A stretch of 64,000 bases of DNA from Luzula sylvatica (Eukaryota > Streptophyta > Magnoliopsida > Poales > Juncaceae): the NCBI GenBank assembly GCA_946800325.1, contig OX326958.1:60071793-60135792 (forward strand), read 5' to 3'. Below are positions 46,901 through 60,950 of this stretch, piece after piece; positions within the stretch are counted from its first letter, which is position 1; each line of letters begins with the position of its first letter. Under the pieces are notes generated by a model, which saw nothing but the letters and a program-made list of their open reading frames with translations, searched no databases and had not been told where the DNA came from. The position numbers and the translations under genes are program-made.

Positions 46901-49900
46901 CTAAAAAAGTTTGTTTTTCGATTTCAAAACAAGATTTTAACGCTTTGAGGAGTTCAAATAACGTGTTTTTAGATCATTTGTATCGTATCTTTTAGTACAT
47001 AACTTTTCACCAAATTTTACAAACACTAAGAAAGTTTGTTTTTCGATTCAAAACAAGATTTTAAATCATTGAGGTGTTCAAATAACATGTTTTTAGATCA
47101 TTTGTATCGTATCTTTTAGTACATAACTTTTCACCAAATTACACAAACACTAAGAAAGTTTGTTTTTCGATTCAAAACAAGATTTTAACGCTTTGAGGAG
47201 TTCAGATAACAAGTTTTTAGATCAGGTGTATCGTATCTTTTACTACATAACTTTTTACCAAATTTCAAAAATGCTAAGAAAGTTTGTTTTTCGATTCAAA
47301 ACAAGATTTTAACGCTTTGAGGAGTTCAAATAACATGTTTTTAGATCAGGTGTATCGTATCTTTCACTACATAACTTTTTACCAAATTTCAGAAACACTA
47401 AGAAAGTTTGTTTTTCGATTCAAAACAAGATTTTAACGCTTTGAGGAGTTCAAATAACGTGTTTTTAGATCATTTGTATCGTATCTTTTACTAAATAACT
47501 TTTCACAAAATTTCACAAACACTAAGAAAGTTTGTTTTTCGATTCAAAACAAGATTTTAACGCTTTGAGGTGTTCAAATAACATGTTTTTAGATCATTTG
47601 TATCGTATCTTTTAGTACATAACTTTTCACCAAATTTCACAACCACTAAGAAATTTTGTTTTTCGATTCAAAACAAGATTTTAACGCTTTGAGGAGTTCA
47701 AATAACGTGTTTCTAGATCATTTGTATCGTATCTTTTACTACATAACGTTTCACCAAATTTCACAAACATTAAGAAAGTTAGTTTTTCGATTCAAAACAT
47801 GATTTTAACGCTTTGAGGAGTTCAAATAACGTGTTTTTAGATCATTTGTATCGTATCTTTTACTACATAACTTTTCACCAAAATTCACAAACACCAAGAG
47901 AGTTTGTTTTTCGATTCAAAACAAGATTTTAACGCTTTGAGGTGTTCAAATAACATGTTTTTAGATGAGGTGTATCGTATCTTTTACTACATAACTTTTT
48001 ACCAAATTTCAGAAACGCTTAGAAAGTTTGTTTTTCGATTCAAAACAAGATTTTAACGCTTTGAGGAGTTCAAATAACATGTTTTTAGATCATTTGTATC
48101 ATATCTTTTACTACATAACTTTTCAGCAAATTTCACAAACACTAAAAAAGTTTGTTTTTCAATTCAAAACAAGATTTTAACGCTTTGAGGAGTTCAAATA
48201 ATGTGTTTTTAGATCATTTGTATCGTATCTTTTAGTACATAACTTTTCACCAAATTACACAAACACTAAGAAAGTTTGTTTTTCGATTCAAAACAAGATT
48301 TTAACGCTTTGAGGAGTTCAGATAACAAGTTTTTAGATCAGGTGTATCGTATCTTTTACTACATAACTTTTTACCAAATTTCAGAAACGCTAAGAAAGTT
48401 TGTTTTTCGATTCAAAACAAGATTTTAACGCTTTGAGGAGTGCAAATAACATGTTTTTAGATCAGGTGTATCGTATCTTTTACTACATAACTTTTTACCA
48501 AATTTCAGAAACACTAAGAAAGTTTGTTTTTCGATTCAAAACAAAATTTTAACGCTTTGAAGAGTTCAAATAACGTGTTTTTAGATCATTTGTATCGTAT
48601 CTTTTACTACATAACTTTTCACCAAATTTCACAAACACTAAGAAAGTTTGTTTTTCGATTCAAAACAAGATTTTAACGCTTTGAGGAGTTCAAATAACAT
48701 GTTTTTAGATCATTTGTATCGTATCTTTTAGTACATAACTTTTCACCAAATTTCACAAACACTAAGAAATTTTGTTTTTCGATTCAAATCAAGATTTTAA
48801 CGCTTTGAGGAGTTCAAATAACGTGTTTCTAGATCATTTGTATCGTATCTTTTACTACATAACTTTTCACCAAATTTCACAAACACTAATAAAGTTTTTT
48901 TTTCGATTCAAAACAAGATTTTAACGCTTTGAGGAATTCAAATAACGTGTTTTTAGATCATTTATATCGTATCTTTTACTACATAACTTTTCACCAAATT
49001 TCACAAACACCAAGAAAGTTTATTTTTCGATTCAAAACAAGATTTTAACGCTTTGAGGTGTTCAAATAACGTGTTTTTAGATCATTTGTGTCGTATCTTT
49101 TAGTACATAACTTTTCACCAAATCTCCCAAACACTAAGAAAGTTTGTTTTTCAATTCAAAATAAACATTTAACGCTTTGAGGAGTTCAAATAACGTGTTT
49201 TTAGATCATTTGTATCGTATCTTTTAGTACATAAGTTTTCAACAAATTTCACAAACACTAAGAAAGTTTGTTTTTCGATTCAAAACAAGATTTTAAAGCA
49301 TTGAGGAGTTCAAATAACATGTTTTTAGATCAGGTGTATCGTATCTTTTACTACATAATTTTCACCAAATTTCACAAACACTAAGAAAGTTTTTTTTTCG
49401 ATTCAAAACAAGATTTTAACGCTTTGAGGAGTTCAAATAACGTGTTTTTAGATCATTTATATCGTATCTTTTACTACATAACTTTTCACCAAATTTCACA
49501 AACACCAAGAAAGTTTGTTTTTCGATTCAAAACAAGATTTTAACGCTTTGAGGTGTTCAAATAACGTGTTTTTTGATCATTTGTGTCGTATCTTTTAGTA
49601 CATAACTTTTCACCAAATCTCCCAAACACTAAGAAAGTTTGTTTTTCAATTCAAAACAAACATTTAACGCTTTGAGGAGTTCAAATAACGTGTTTTTAGA
49701 TCATTTGTATCGTATCTTTTAGTACATAAGTTTTCAACAAATTTCACGAACACTAAAAAAGTTTGTTTTTCGATTCAAAACAAGATTTTAAAGCATTGAG
49801 GAGTTCAAATAACATGTTTTTAGATCAGGTGTATCGTATCTTTTACTACATAACTTTTCACCAAATTTCTCAAACACTAAGAAAGTTTGTTTTTCGATTC

Positions 49901-50400
49901 AAAACAAGATTTTAACGCTTTGAGGAGTTCAAATAACGTGTTTTTACATCATTTGTATCGTATCTTTTACTACAAAACTTTTCACCAAATTTCAGAAACA
50001 CTAAGAAAGCTTGTTTTTCGATTCAAAACAAGATTTTTAACGCTTTGAGGAGTTCAAATAACGTGTTTTTAGATCATTTGTATCGTATCTTTTACTACAT
50101 AACTTTTCACCAAATTTCACAAACACTAAAAAAGTTTGTTTTTCGATTTCAAAACAAGATTTTAACGCTTTGAGGAGTTCAAATAACGTGTTTTTAGATC
50201 ATTTGTATCGTATCTTTTAGTACATAACTTTTCACCAAATTTTACAAACACTAAGAAAGTTTGTTTTTCGATTCAAAACAAGATTTTAAATCATTGAGGT
50301 GTTCAAATAACATGTTTTTAGATCATTTGTATCGTATCTTTTAGTACATAACTTTTCACCAAATTACAGAAACACTAAGAAAGTTTGTTTTTCGATTCAA
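43950..50400 (+). repeat. ~3227-bp higher-order repeat (26 monomers), two copies
   Basis: Variant monomers repeat at 3225-3227 bp: CGCTTAGAAAG (44791, 48018), CTAATAAAG with a long T run (45659, 48886), and the CGATTTCAAAAC monomer (46920, 50145). 26 x 124 is 3224, and extra bases in 125-bp monomers account for the remainder. The edges are estimated. Confidence 0.7.
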
Positions 50401-52979
50401 AACAAGATTTTAACGCTTTGAGGAGTTCAGATAACAAGTTTTTAGATCAGGTGTATCGTATCTTTTACTACATAACTTTTTACCAAATTTCAAAAATGCT
50501 ATGAAAGTTTGTTTTTCGATTCAAAACAAGATTTTAACGCTTTGAGGAGTTCAAATAACATGTTTTTAGATCAGGTGTATCGTATCTTTTACTACATAAC
50601 TTTTTACCAAATTTCAGAAACACTAAGAAAGTTTGTTTTTCGATTCAAAACAAGATTTTAACGCTTTGAGGAGTTCAAATAACGTGTTTTTAGATCATTT
50701 GTATCGTATCTTTTACTAAATAACTTTTCACAAAATTTCACAAACACTAAGAAAGTTTGTTTTTCGATTCAAAACAAGATTTTAACGCTTTGAGGTGTTC
50801 AAATAACATGTTTTTAGATCATTTGTATCGTATCTTTTAGTACATAACTTTTCACCAAATTTCACAACCACTAAGAAATTTTGTTTTTCGATTCAAAACA
50901 AGATTTTAACGCTTTGAGGAGTTCAAATAACGTGTTTCTAGATCATTTGTATCGTATCTTTTACTACATAACTTTTCACCAAATTTCGCAAACACTAAGA
51001 AAGTTTTTTTTTCGATTCAAAACAAGATTTTAACGCTTTGAGGAGTTCAAATAACGTGTTTTTAGATCATTTATATCGTATCTTTTACTACACAACTTTT
51101 CACCAAATTTCACAAACACCAAGAAAGTTTGTTTTTCGATTCAAAACAAGATTTTAACGCTTTGAGGTGTTCAAATAACGTGTTTTTGGATCATTTGTGT
51201 CGTATCTTTTAGTACATAACTTTTCACCAAATCTCCCAAACACTAAGAAAGTTTGTTTTTCAATTCAAAACAAACATTTAACGCTTTGAGGAGTTCAAAT
51301 AACGTGTTTTTAGATCATTTGTATCGTATCTTTTAGTACATAAGTTTTCAACAAATTTCACAAACACTAAGAAAGTTTGTTTTTCGATTCAAAACAAGAT
51401 TTTAAAGCATTGAGGAGTTCAAATAACATGTTTTTAGATCAGGTGTATCGTATCTTTTACTACATAACTTTTCACCAAATTTCACAAACACTAAGAAAGT
51501 TTGTTTTTCGATTCAAAACAAGATTTTAACGCTTTGAGGAGTTCAAATAACGTGTTTTTACATCATTTGTATCGTATCTTTTACTACAAAACTTTTCACC
51601 AAATTTCAGAAACACAAAGAAAGCTTGTTTTTCGATTCAAAACAAGATTTTTAACGCTTTGAGGAGTTCAAATAACGTGTTTTTAGATCATTTGTATCGT
51701 ATCTTTTACTACATAACTTTTCACCAAATTTCACAAACACTAAAAAAGTTTGTTTTTCGATTTCAAAACAAGATTTTAACGCTTTGAGGAGTTCAAATAA
51801 CGTGTTTTTAGATCATTTGTATCGTATCTTTTAGTACATAACTTTTCACCAAATTTTACAAACACTAAGAAAGTTTGTTTTTCGATTCAAGACAAGATTT
51901 TAAATCATTGAGGTGTTCAAATAACATGTTTTTAGATCATTTGTATCGTATCTTTTAGTACATAACTTTTCACCAAATTACACAAACACTAAGAAAGTTT
52001 GTTTTTCGATTCAAAACAAGATTTTAACGCTTTGAGGAGTTCAGATAACAAGTTTTTAGATCAGGTGTATCGTATCTTTTACTACATAACTTTTTACCAA
52101 ATTTCAAAAATGCTAAGAAAGTTTGTTTTTCGATTCAAAACAAGATTTTAACGCTTTGAGGAGTTCAAATAACATGTTTTTAGATCAGGTGTATCGTATC
52201 TTTCACTACATAACTTTTTACCAAATTTCAGAAACACTAAGAAAGTTTGTTTTTCGATTCAAAACAAGATTTTAACGCTTTGAGGAGTTCAAATAACGTG
52301 TTTTTAGATCATTTGTATCGTATCTTTTACTAAATAACTTTTCACAAAATTTCACAAACACTAAGAAAGTTTGTTTTTCGATTCAAAACAAGATTTTAAC
52401 GCTTTGAGGTGTTCAAATAACATGTTTTTAGATCATTTGTATCGTATCTTTTACTACATAACTTTTCACCAAATTTCACAAACACTAATAAAGTTTTTTT
52501 TTCGATTCAAAACAAGATTTTAACGCTTTGAGGAATTCAAATAACGTGTTTTTAGATCATTTATATCGTATCTTTTACTACATAACTTTTCACCAAATTT
52601 CACAAACACCAAGAATGTTTATTTTTCGATTCAAAACAAGATTTTAACGCTTTGAGGTGTTCAAATAACGTGTTTTTAGATCATTTGTGTCGTATCTTTT
52701 AGTACATAACTTTTCACCAAATCTCCCAAACACTAAGAAAGTTTGTTTTTCAATTCAAAACAAACATTTAACGCTTTGAGGAGTTCAAATAACGTGTTTT
52801 TAGATCATTTGTATCGTATCTTTTAGTACATAAGTTTTCAACAAATTTCACAAACACTAAGAAAGTTTGTTTTTCGATTCAAAACAAGATTTTAAAGCAT
52901 TGAGGAGTTCAAATAACATGTTTTTAGATCAGGTGTATCGTATCTTTTACTACATAACTTTTCACCAAATTTCACAAAC

Positions 52980-55900
52980 ACTAAGAAAGTTTTTTTTTTC
53001 GATTCAAAACAAGATTTTAACGTTTTGAGGAGTTCAAATAACGTGTTTTTAGATCATTTATATCGTATCTTTTACTACATAACTTTTCACCAAATTTCAC
53101 AAACACCAAGAAAGTTTGTTTTTCGATTCAAAACAAGATTTTAACGCTTTGAGGTGTTCAAATAACGTGTTTTTAGATCATTTGTGTCGTATCTTTTAGT
53201 ACATAACTTTTCACCAAATCTCCCAAACACTAAGAAAGTTTGTTTTTCAATTCAAAACAAACATTTAACGCTTTGAGGAGTTCAAATAACGTGTTTTTAG
53301 ATCATTTGTATCGTATCTTTTAGTACATAAGTTTTCAACAAATTTCACAAACACTAAAAAAGTTTGTTTTTCGATTCAAAACAAGATTTTAAAGCATTGA
53401 GGAGTTCAAATAACATGTTTTTAGATCAGGTGTATCGTATATTTTACTACATAACTTTTCACCAAATTTCACAAACACTAAGAAAGTTTGTTTTTCGATT
53501 CAAAACAAGATTTTAACGCTTTGAGGAGTTCAAATAACGTGTTTTTACATCATTTGTATCGTATCTTTTACTACAAAACTTTTCACCAAATTTCAGAAAC
53601 ACTAAGAAAGCTTGTTTTTCGATTCAAAACAAGATTTTTAACGCTTTGAGGAGTTCAAATAACGTGTTTTTAGATCATTTGTATCGTATCTTTTACTACA
53701 TAACTTTTCACCAAATTTCACAAACACTAAAAAAGTTTGTTTTTCGATTTCAAAACAAGATTTTAACGCTTTGAGGAGTTCAAATAACGTGTTTTTAGAT
53801 CATTTGTATCGTATCTTTTAGTACATAACTTTTCACCAAATTTTACAAACACTAAGAAAGTTTGTTTTTCGATTCAAAACAAGATTTTAAATCATTGAGG
53901 TGTTCAAATAACATGTTTTTAGATCATTTGTATCGTATCTTTTAGTACATAACTTTTCACCAAATTACAGAAACACTAAGAAAGTTTGTTTTTCGATTCA
54001 AAACAAGATTTTAACGCTTTGAGGAGTTCAGATAACAAGTTTTTAGATCAGGTGTATCGTATCTTTTACTACATAACTTTTTACCAAATTTCAAAAATGC
54101 TATGAAAGTTTGTTTTTCGATTCAAAACAAGATTTTAACGCTTTGAGGAGTTCAAATAACATGTTTTTAGATCAGGTGTATCGTATCTTTTACTACATAA
54201 CTTTTTACCAAATTTCAGAAACACTAAGAAAGTTTGTTTTTCGATTCAAAACAAGATTTTAACGCTTTGAGGAGTTCAAATAACGTGTTTTTAGATCATT
54301 TGTATCGTATCTTTTACTAAATAACTTTTCACAAAATTTCACAAACACTAAGAAAGTTTGTTTTTCGATTCAAAACAAGATTTTAACGCTTTGAGGTGTT
54401 CAAATAACATGTTTTTAGATCATTTGTATCGTATCTTTTAGTACATAACTTTTCACCAAATTTCACAACCACTAGGAAATTTTGTTTTTCGATTCAAAAC
54501 AAGATTTTAACTCTCTGAGGAGTTCAAATAACGTGTTTCTAGATCATTTGTATCGTATCTTTTACTACATAACGTTTCACCAAATTTCACAAACACTAAG
54601 AAAGTTTGTTTTTCGATTCAAAACATGATTTTAACGCTTTGAGGAGTTCAAATAACGTGTTTTTAGATCATTTGTATCGTATCTTTTACTACATAACTTT
54701 TCACCAAATTTCACAAACACTAAGAGAGTTTGTTTTTCGATTCAAAACAAGATTTTAACGCTTTGAGGAGTTCAAATAACATGTTTTTAGATCAGGTGTA
54801 TCGTATCTTTTACTACATAACTTTTTACCAAATTTCAGAAACACTAAGAAAGTTTGTTTTTCGATTCAAAACAAGATTTTAACGCTTTGAGGAGTTCAAA
54901 TAACGTGTTTTTAGATCATTTGTATCGTATCTTTTACTAAATAACTTTTCACAAAATTTCACAAACACTAAGAAAGTTTGTTTTTCGATTCAAAACAAGA
55001 TTTTAACGCTTTGAGGTGTTCAAATAACATGTTTTTAGATCATTTGTATCGTATCTTTTAGTACATAACTTTTCACCAAATTTCACAACCACTAAGAAAT
55101 TTTGTTTTTCGATTCAAAACAAGATTTTAACGCTTTGAGGAGTTCAAATAACGTGTTTCTAGATCATTTGTATCGTATCTTTTACTACATAACGTTTCAC
55201 CAAATTTCACAAACACTAAGAAAGTTTGTTTTAATATTCAAAACATGATTTTAACGCTTTGAGGAGTTCAAATAACGTGTTTTTAGATCATTTGTATCGT
55301 ATCTTTTACTACATAACTTTTCACCAAATTTCACAAACACTAAGAGAGTTTGTTTTTCGATTCAAAACAAGATTTTAACGCTTTGAGGAGTTCAAATAAC
55401 ATGTTTTTAGATCAGGTGTATCGTATCTTTTACTACATAACTTTTTACCAAATTTCAGAAACACTAAGAAAGTTTGTTTTTCGATTCAAAACAAGATTTT
55501 AACGCTTTGAGGAGTTCAAATAACGTGTTTTTAGATCATTTGTATCGTATCTTTTACTAAATAACTTTTCACAAAATTTCACAAACACTAAGAAAGTTTG
55601 TTTTTCGATTCAAAACAAGATTTTAACGCTTTGAGGTGTTCAAATAACATGTTTTTAGATCATTTGTATCGTATCTTTTAGTACATAACTTTTCACCAAA
55701 TTTCACAACCACTAAGAAATTTTGTTTTTCGATTCAAAACAAGATTTTAACGCTTTGAGGAGTTCAAATAACGTGTTTCTAGATCATTTGTATCGTATCT
55801 TTTACTACATAACGTTTCACCAAATTTCACAAACACTAAGAAAGTTTGTTTTTCGATTCAAAACATGATTTCAACGCTTTGAGGAGTTCAAATAACGTGT

Positions 55901-58900
55901 TTTTAGATCATTTGTATCGTATCTTTTACTACATAACGTTTCACCAAATTTCACAAACACTAAGAGAGTTTGTTTTTCGATTCAAAACAAGATTTTAACG
56001 CTTTGAGGTGTTCAAATAACATGTTTTTAGATGAGGTGTATCGTATCTTTTACTACATAACTTTTTACCAAATTTCAGAAACGCTAAGAAATTTTGTTTT
56101 TCGATTCAAAACAAGATTTTAACGCTTTGAGGAGTTCAAATAACATGTTTTTAGATCATTTGTATCATATCTTTTACTACATAACTTTTCAGCAAATTTC
56201 ACAAACACTAAGAAAGTTTGTTTTTCGATTCAAAACAAGATTTTAACGCTTTGAGGAGTTCAAATAATGTGTTTTTAGATCATTTGTATCGTATCTTTTA
56301 GTACATAACTTTTCACCAAATTACACAAACACTAAGAAAGTTTGTTTTTTGATTCAAAACAAGATTTTAACGCTTTGAGGAGTTCAGATAACAAGTTTTT
56401 AGATCAGGTGTATCGTATCTTTTACTACATAACTTTTTACCAAATTTCAGAAACGCTAAGAAAGTTTGTTTTTCGATTCAAAACAAGATTTTAACGCTTT
56501 GAGGAGTGCAAATAACATGTTTTTAGATCAGGTGTATCGTATCTTTTACTACATAACTTTTTACCAAATTTCAGAAACACTAAGAAAGTTTGTTTTTCGA
56601 TTCAAAACAAGATTTTAACCCTTTGAGGAGTTCAAATAACGTGTTTTTAGATCATTTGTATCGTATCTTTTACTACATAACTTTTCACCAAATTTCACAA
56701 ACACTTAGAAAGTTTGTTTTTCGATTCAAAACAAGATTTTAACGCTTTGAGTTGTTCAGATAACATGTTTTTAGATCATTTGTATCGTATCTTTTAGTAC
56801 ATAACTTTTCACCAAATTTCACAAACACTAAGAAATTTTGTTTTTCGATTCAAAACAAGATTTTAACGCTTTGAGGAGTTCAAATAACGTGTTTCTAGAT
56901 CATTTGTATCGTATCTTTTACTACATAACTTTTCACCAAATTTCACAAACACTAAGAAAGTTTTTTTTTCGATTCAAAACAAGATTTTAACGCTTTGAGG
57001 AGTTCAAATAACGTGTTTTTAGATCATTTATATCGTATCTTTTACTACATAACTTTTCACCAAATTTCACAAACACCAAGAAAGTTTGTTTTTCGATTCA
57101 AAACAAGATTTTAACGCTTTGAGGTGTTCAAATAACGTGTTTTTAGATCATTTGTGTCGTATCTTTTAGTACATAACTTTTCACCAAATCTCCCAAACAC
57201 TAAGAAAGTTTGTTTTTCAATTCAAAACAAACATTTAACGCTTTGAGGAGTTCAAATAACGTGTTTTTAGATCATTTGTATCGTATCTTTTAGTACATAA
57301 GTTTTCAACAAATTTCACAAACACTAAAAAAGTTTGTTTTTCGATTCAAAACAAGATTTTAAAGCATTGAGGAGTTCAAATAACATGTTTTTAGATCAGG
57401 TGTATCGTATCTTTTACTACATAACTTTTCACCAAATTTCACAAACACTAAGAAAGTTTGTTTTTCGATTCAAAACAAGATTTTAACGCTTTGAGGAGTT
57501 CAAATAACGTGTTTTTACATCATTTGTATCGTATCTTTTACTACAAAACTTTTCACCAAATTTCAGAAACACTAAGAAAGCTTGTTTTTCGATTCAAAAC
57601 AAGATTTTTAACGCTTTGAGGAGTTCAAATAACGTGTTTTTAGATCATTTGTATCGTATCTTTTACTACATAACTTTTCACCAAATTTCACAAACACTAA
57701 AAAAGTTTGTTTTTCGATTTCAAAACAAGATTTTAACGCTTTGAGGAGTTCAAATAACGTGTTTTTAGATCATTTGTATCGTATCTTTTAGTACATAACT
57801 TTTCACCAAATTTTACAAACACTAAGAAAGTTTGTTTTTCGATTCAAAACAAGATTTTAAATCATTGAGGTGTTCAAATAACATGTTTTTAGATCATTTG
57901 TATCGTATCTTTTAGTACATAACTTTTCACCAAATTACAGAAACACTAAGAAAGTTTGTTTTTCGATTCAAAACAAGATTTTAACGCTTTGAGGAGTTCA
58001 GATAACAAGTTTTTAGATCAGGTGTATCGTATCTTTTACTACATAACTTTTTACCAAATTTCAAAAATGCTATGAAAGTTTGTTTTTCGATTCAAAACAA
58101 GATTTTAACGCTTTGAGGAGTTCAAATAACATGTTTTTAGATCAGGTGTATCGTATCTTTTACTACATAACTTTTTACCAAATTTCAGAAACACTAAGAA
58201 AGTTTGTTTTTCGATTCAAAACAAGATTTTAACGCTTTGAGGAGTTCAAATAACGTGTTTTTAGATCATTTGTATCGTATCTTTTACTAAATAACTTTTC
58301 ACAAAATTTCACAAACACTAAGAAAGTTTGTTTTTCGATTCAAAACAAGATTTTAACGCTTTGAGGTGTTCAAATAACATGTTTTTAGATCATTTGTATC
58401 GTATCTTTTAGTACATAACTTTTCACCAAATTTCACAACCACTAAGAAATTTTGTTTTTCGATTCAAAACAAGATTTTAACGCTCTGAGGAGTTCAAATA
58501 ACGTGTTTCTAGATCATTTGTATCGTATCTTTTACTACATAACGTTTCACCAAATTTCACAAACACTAAGAAAGTTTGTTTTTCGATTCAAAACATGATT
58601 TTAACGCTTTGAGGAGTTCAAATAACGTGTTTTTAGATCATTTGTATCGTATCTTTTACTACATAACTTTTCACCAAATTTCACAAACACTAAGAGAGTT
58701 TGTTTTTCGATTCAAAACAAGATTTTAACGCTTTGAGGAGTTCAAATAACATGTTTTTAGATCAGGTGTATCGTATCTTTTACTACATAACTTTTTACCA
58801 AATTTCAGAAACACTAAGAAAGTTTGTTTTTCGATTCAAAACAAGATTTTAACGCTTTGAGGAGTTCAAATAACGTGTTTTTAGATCATTTGTATCGTAT

Positions 58901-60950
58901 CTTTTACTAAATAACTTTTCACAAAATTTCACAAACACTAAGAAAGTTTGTTTTTCGATTCAAAACAAGATTTTAACGCTTTGAGGTGTTCAAATAACAT
59001 GTTTTTAGATCATTTGTATCGTATCTTTTAGTACATAACTTTTCACCAAATTTCACAACCACTAAGAAATTTTGTTTTTCGATTCAAAACAAGATTTTAA
59101 CGCTTTGAGGAGTTCAAATAACGTGTTTCTAGATCATTTGTATCGTATCTTTTACTACATAACGTTTCACCAAATTTCACAAACACTAAGAAAGTTTGTT
59201 TTAATATTCAAAACATGATTTTAACGCTTTGAGGAGTTCAAATAACGTGTTTTTAGATCATTTGTATCGTATCTTTTACTACATAACTTTTCACCAAATT
59301 TCACAAACACTAAGAGAGTTTGTTTTTCGATTCAAAACAAGATTTTAACGCTTTGAGGAGTTCAAATAACATGTTTTTAGATCAGGTGTATCGTATCTTT
59401 TACTACATAACTTTTTACCAAATTTCAGAAACACTAAGAAAGTTTGTTTTTCGATTCAAAACAAGATTTTAACGCTTTGAGGAGTTCAAATAACGTGTTT
59501 TTAGATCATTTGTATCGTATCTTTTACTAAATAACTTTTCACAAAATTTCACAAACACTAAGAAAGTTTGTTTTTCGATTCAAAACAAGATTTTAACGCT
59601 TTGAGGTGTTCAAATAACATGTTTTTAGATCATTTGTATCGTATCTTTTAGTACATAACTTTTCACCAAATTTCACAACCACTAAGAAATTTTGTTTTTC
59701 GATTCAAAACAAGATTTTAACGCTTTGAGGAGTTCAAATAACGTGTTTCTAGATCATTTGTATCGTATCTTTTACTACATAACGTTTCACCAAATTTCAC
59801 AAACACTAAGAAAGTTTGTTTTTCGATTCAAAACATGATTTCAACGCTTTGAGGAGTTCAAATAACGTGTTTTTAGATCATTTGTATCGTATCTTTTACT
59901 ACATAACGTTTCACCAAATTTCACAAACACTAAGAGAGTTTGTTTTTCGATTCAAAACAAGATTTTAACGCTTTGAGGTGTTCAAATAACATGTTTTTAG
60001 ATGAGGTGTATCGTATCTTTTACTACATAACTTTTTACCAAATTTCAGAAACGCTAAGAAATTTTGTTTTTCGATTCAAAACAAGATTTTAACGCTTTGA
60101 GGAGTTCAAATAACATGTTTTTAGATCATTTGTATCATATCTTTTACTACATAACTTTTCAGCAAATTTCACAAACACTAAGAAAGTTTGTTTTTCGATT
60201 CAAAACAAGATTTTAACGCTTTGAGGAGTTCAAATAATGTGTTTTTAGATCATTTGTATCGTATCTTTTAGTACATAACTTTTCACCAAATTACACAAAC
60301 ACTAAGAAAGTTTGTTTTTTGATTCAAAACAAGATTTTAACGCTTTGAGGAGTTCAGATAACAAGTTTTTAGATCAGGTGTATCGTATCTTTTACTACAT
60401 AACTTTTTACCAAATTTCAGAAACGCTAAGAAAGTTTGTTTTTCGATTCAAAACAAGATTTTAACGCTTTGAGGAGTGCAAATAACATGTTTTTAGATCA
60501 GGTGTATCGTATCTTTTACTACATAACTTTTTACCAAATTTCAGAAACACTAAGAATGTTTGTTTTTCGATTCAAAACAAGATTTTAACGCTTTGAGGAG
60601 TTCAAATAACGTGTTTTTAGATCATTTGTATCGTATCTTTTACTACATAACTTTTCACCAAATTTCACAAACACTTAGAAAGTTTGTTTTTCGATTCAAA
60701 ACAAGATTTTAACGCTTTGAGTTGTTCAGATAACATGTTTTTAGATCATTTGTATCGTATCTTTTAGTACATAACTTTTCACCAAATTTCACAAACACTA
60801 AGAAATTTTGTTTTTCGATTCAAAACAAGATTTTAACGCTTTGAGGAGTTCAAATAACGTGTTTCTAGATCATTTGTATCGTATCTTTTACTACATAACT
60901 TTTCACCAAATTTCACAAACACTAAGAAAGTTTTTTTTTCGATTCAAAAC
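52980..60950 (+). repeat. 3970-bp higher-order repeat (32 monomers), two near-identical copies
   Basis: Rare variants recur exactly 3970 bp apart: TTTTAATATTCAAAAC at 55231 and 59201, CATGATTTCAACG at 55871 and 59841, and the CGATTTCAAAAC monomer at 53746 and 57716. 3970 is 32 x 124 plus 2, matching two 125-bp monomers per unit. Few differences were seen, for example CACTAGGAAAT near 54471 against CACTAAGAAAT, and AACCCTTTG near 56618 against AACGCTTTG. After about 60950 the next copy resumes four monomers further on in the unit (offset 3474). Confidence 0.85.
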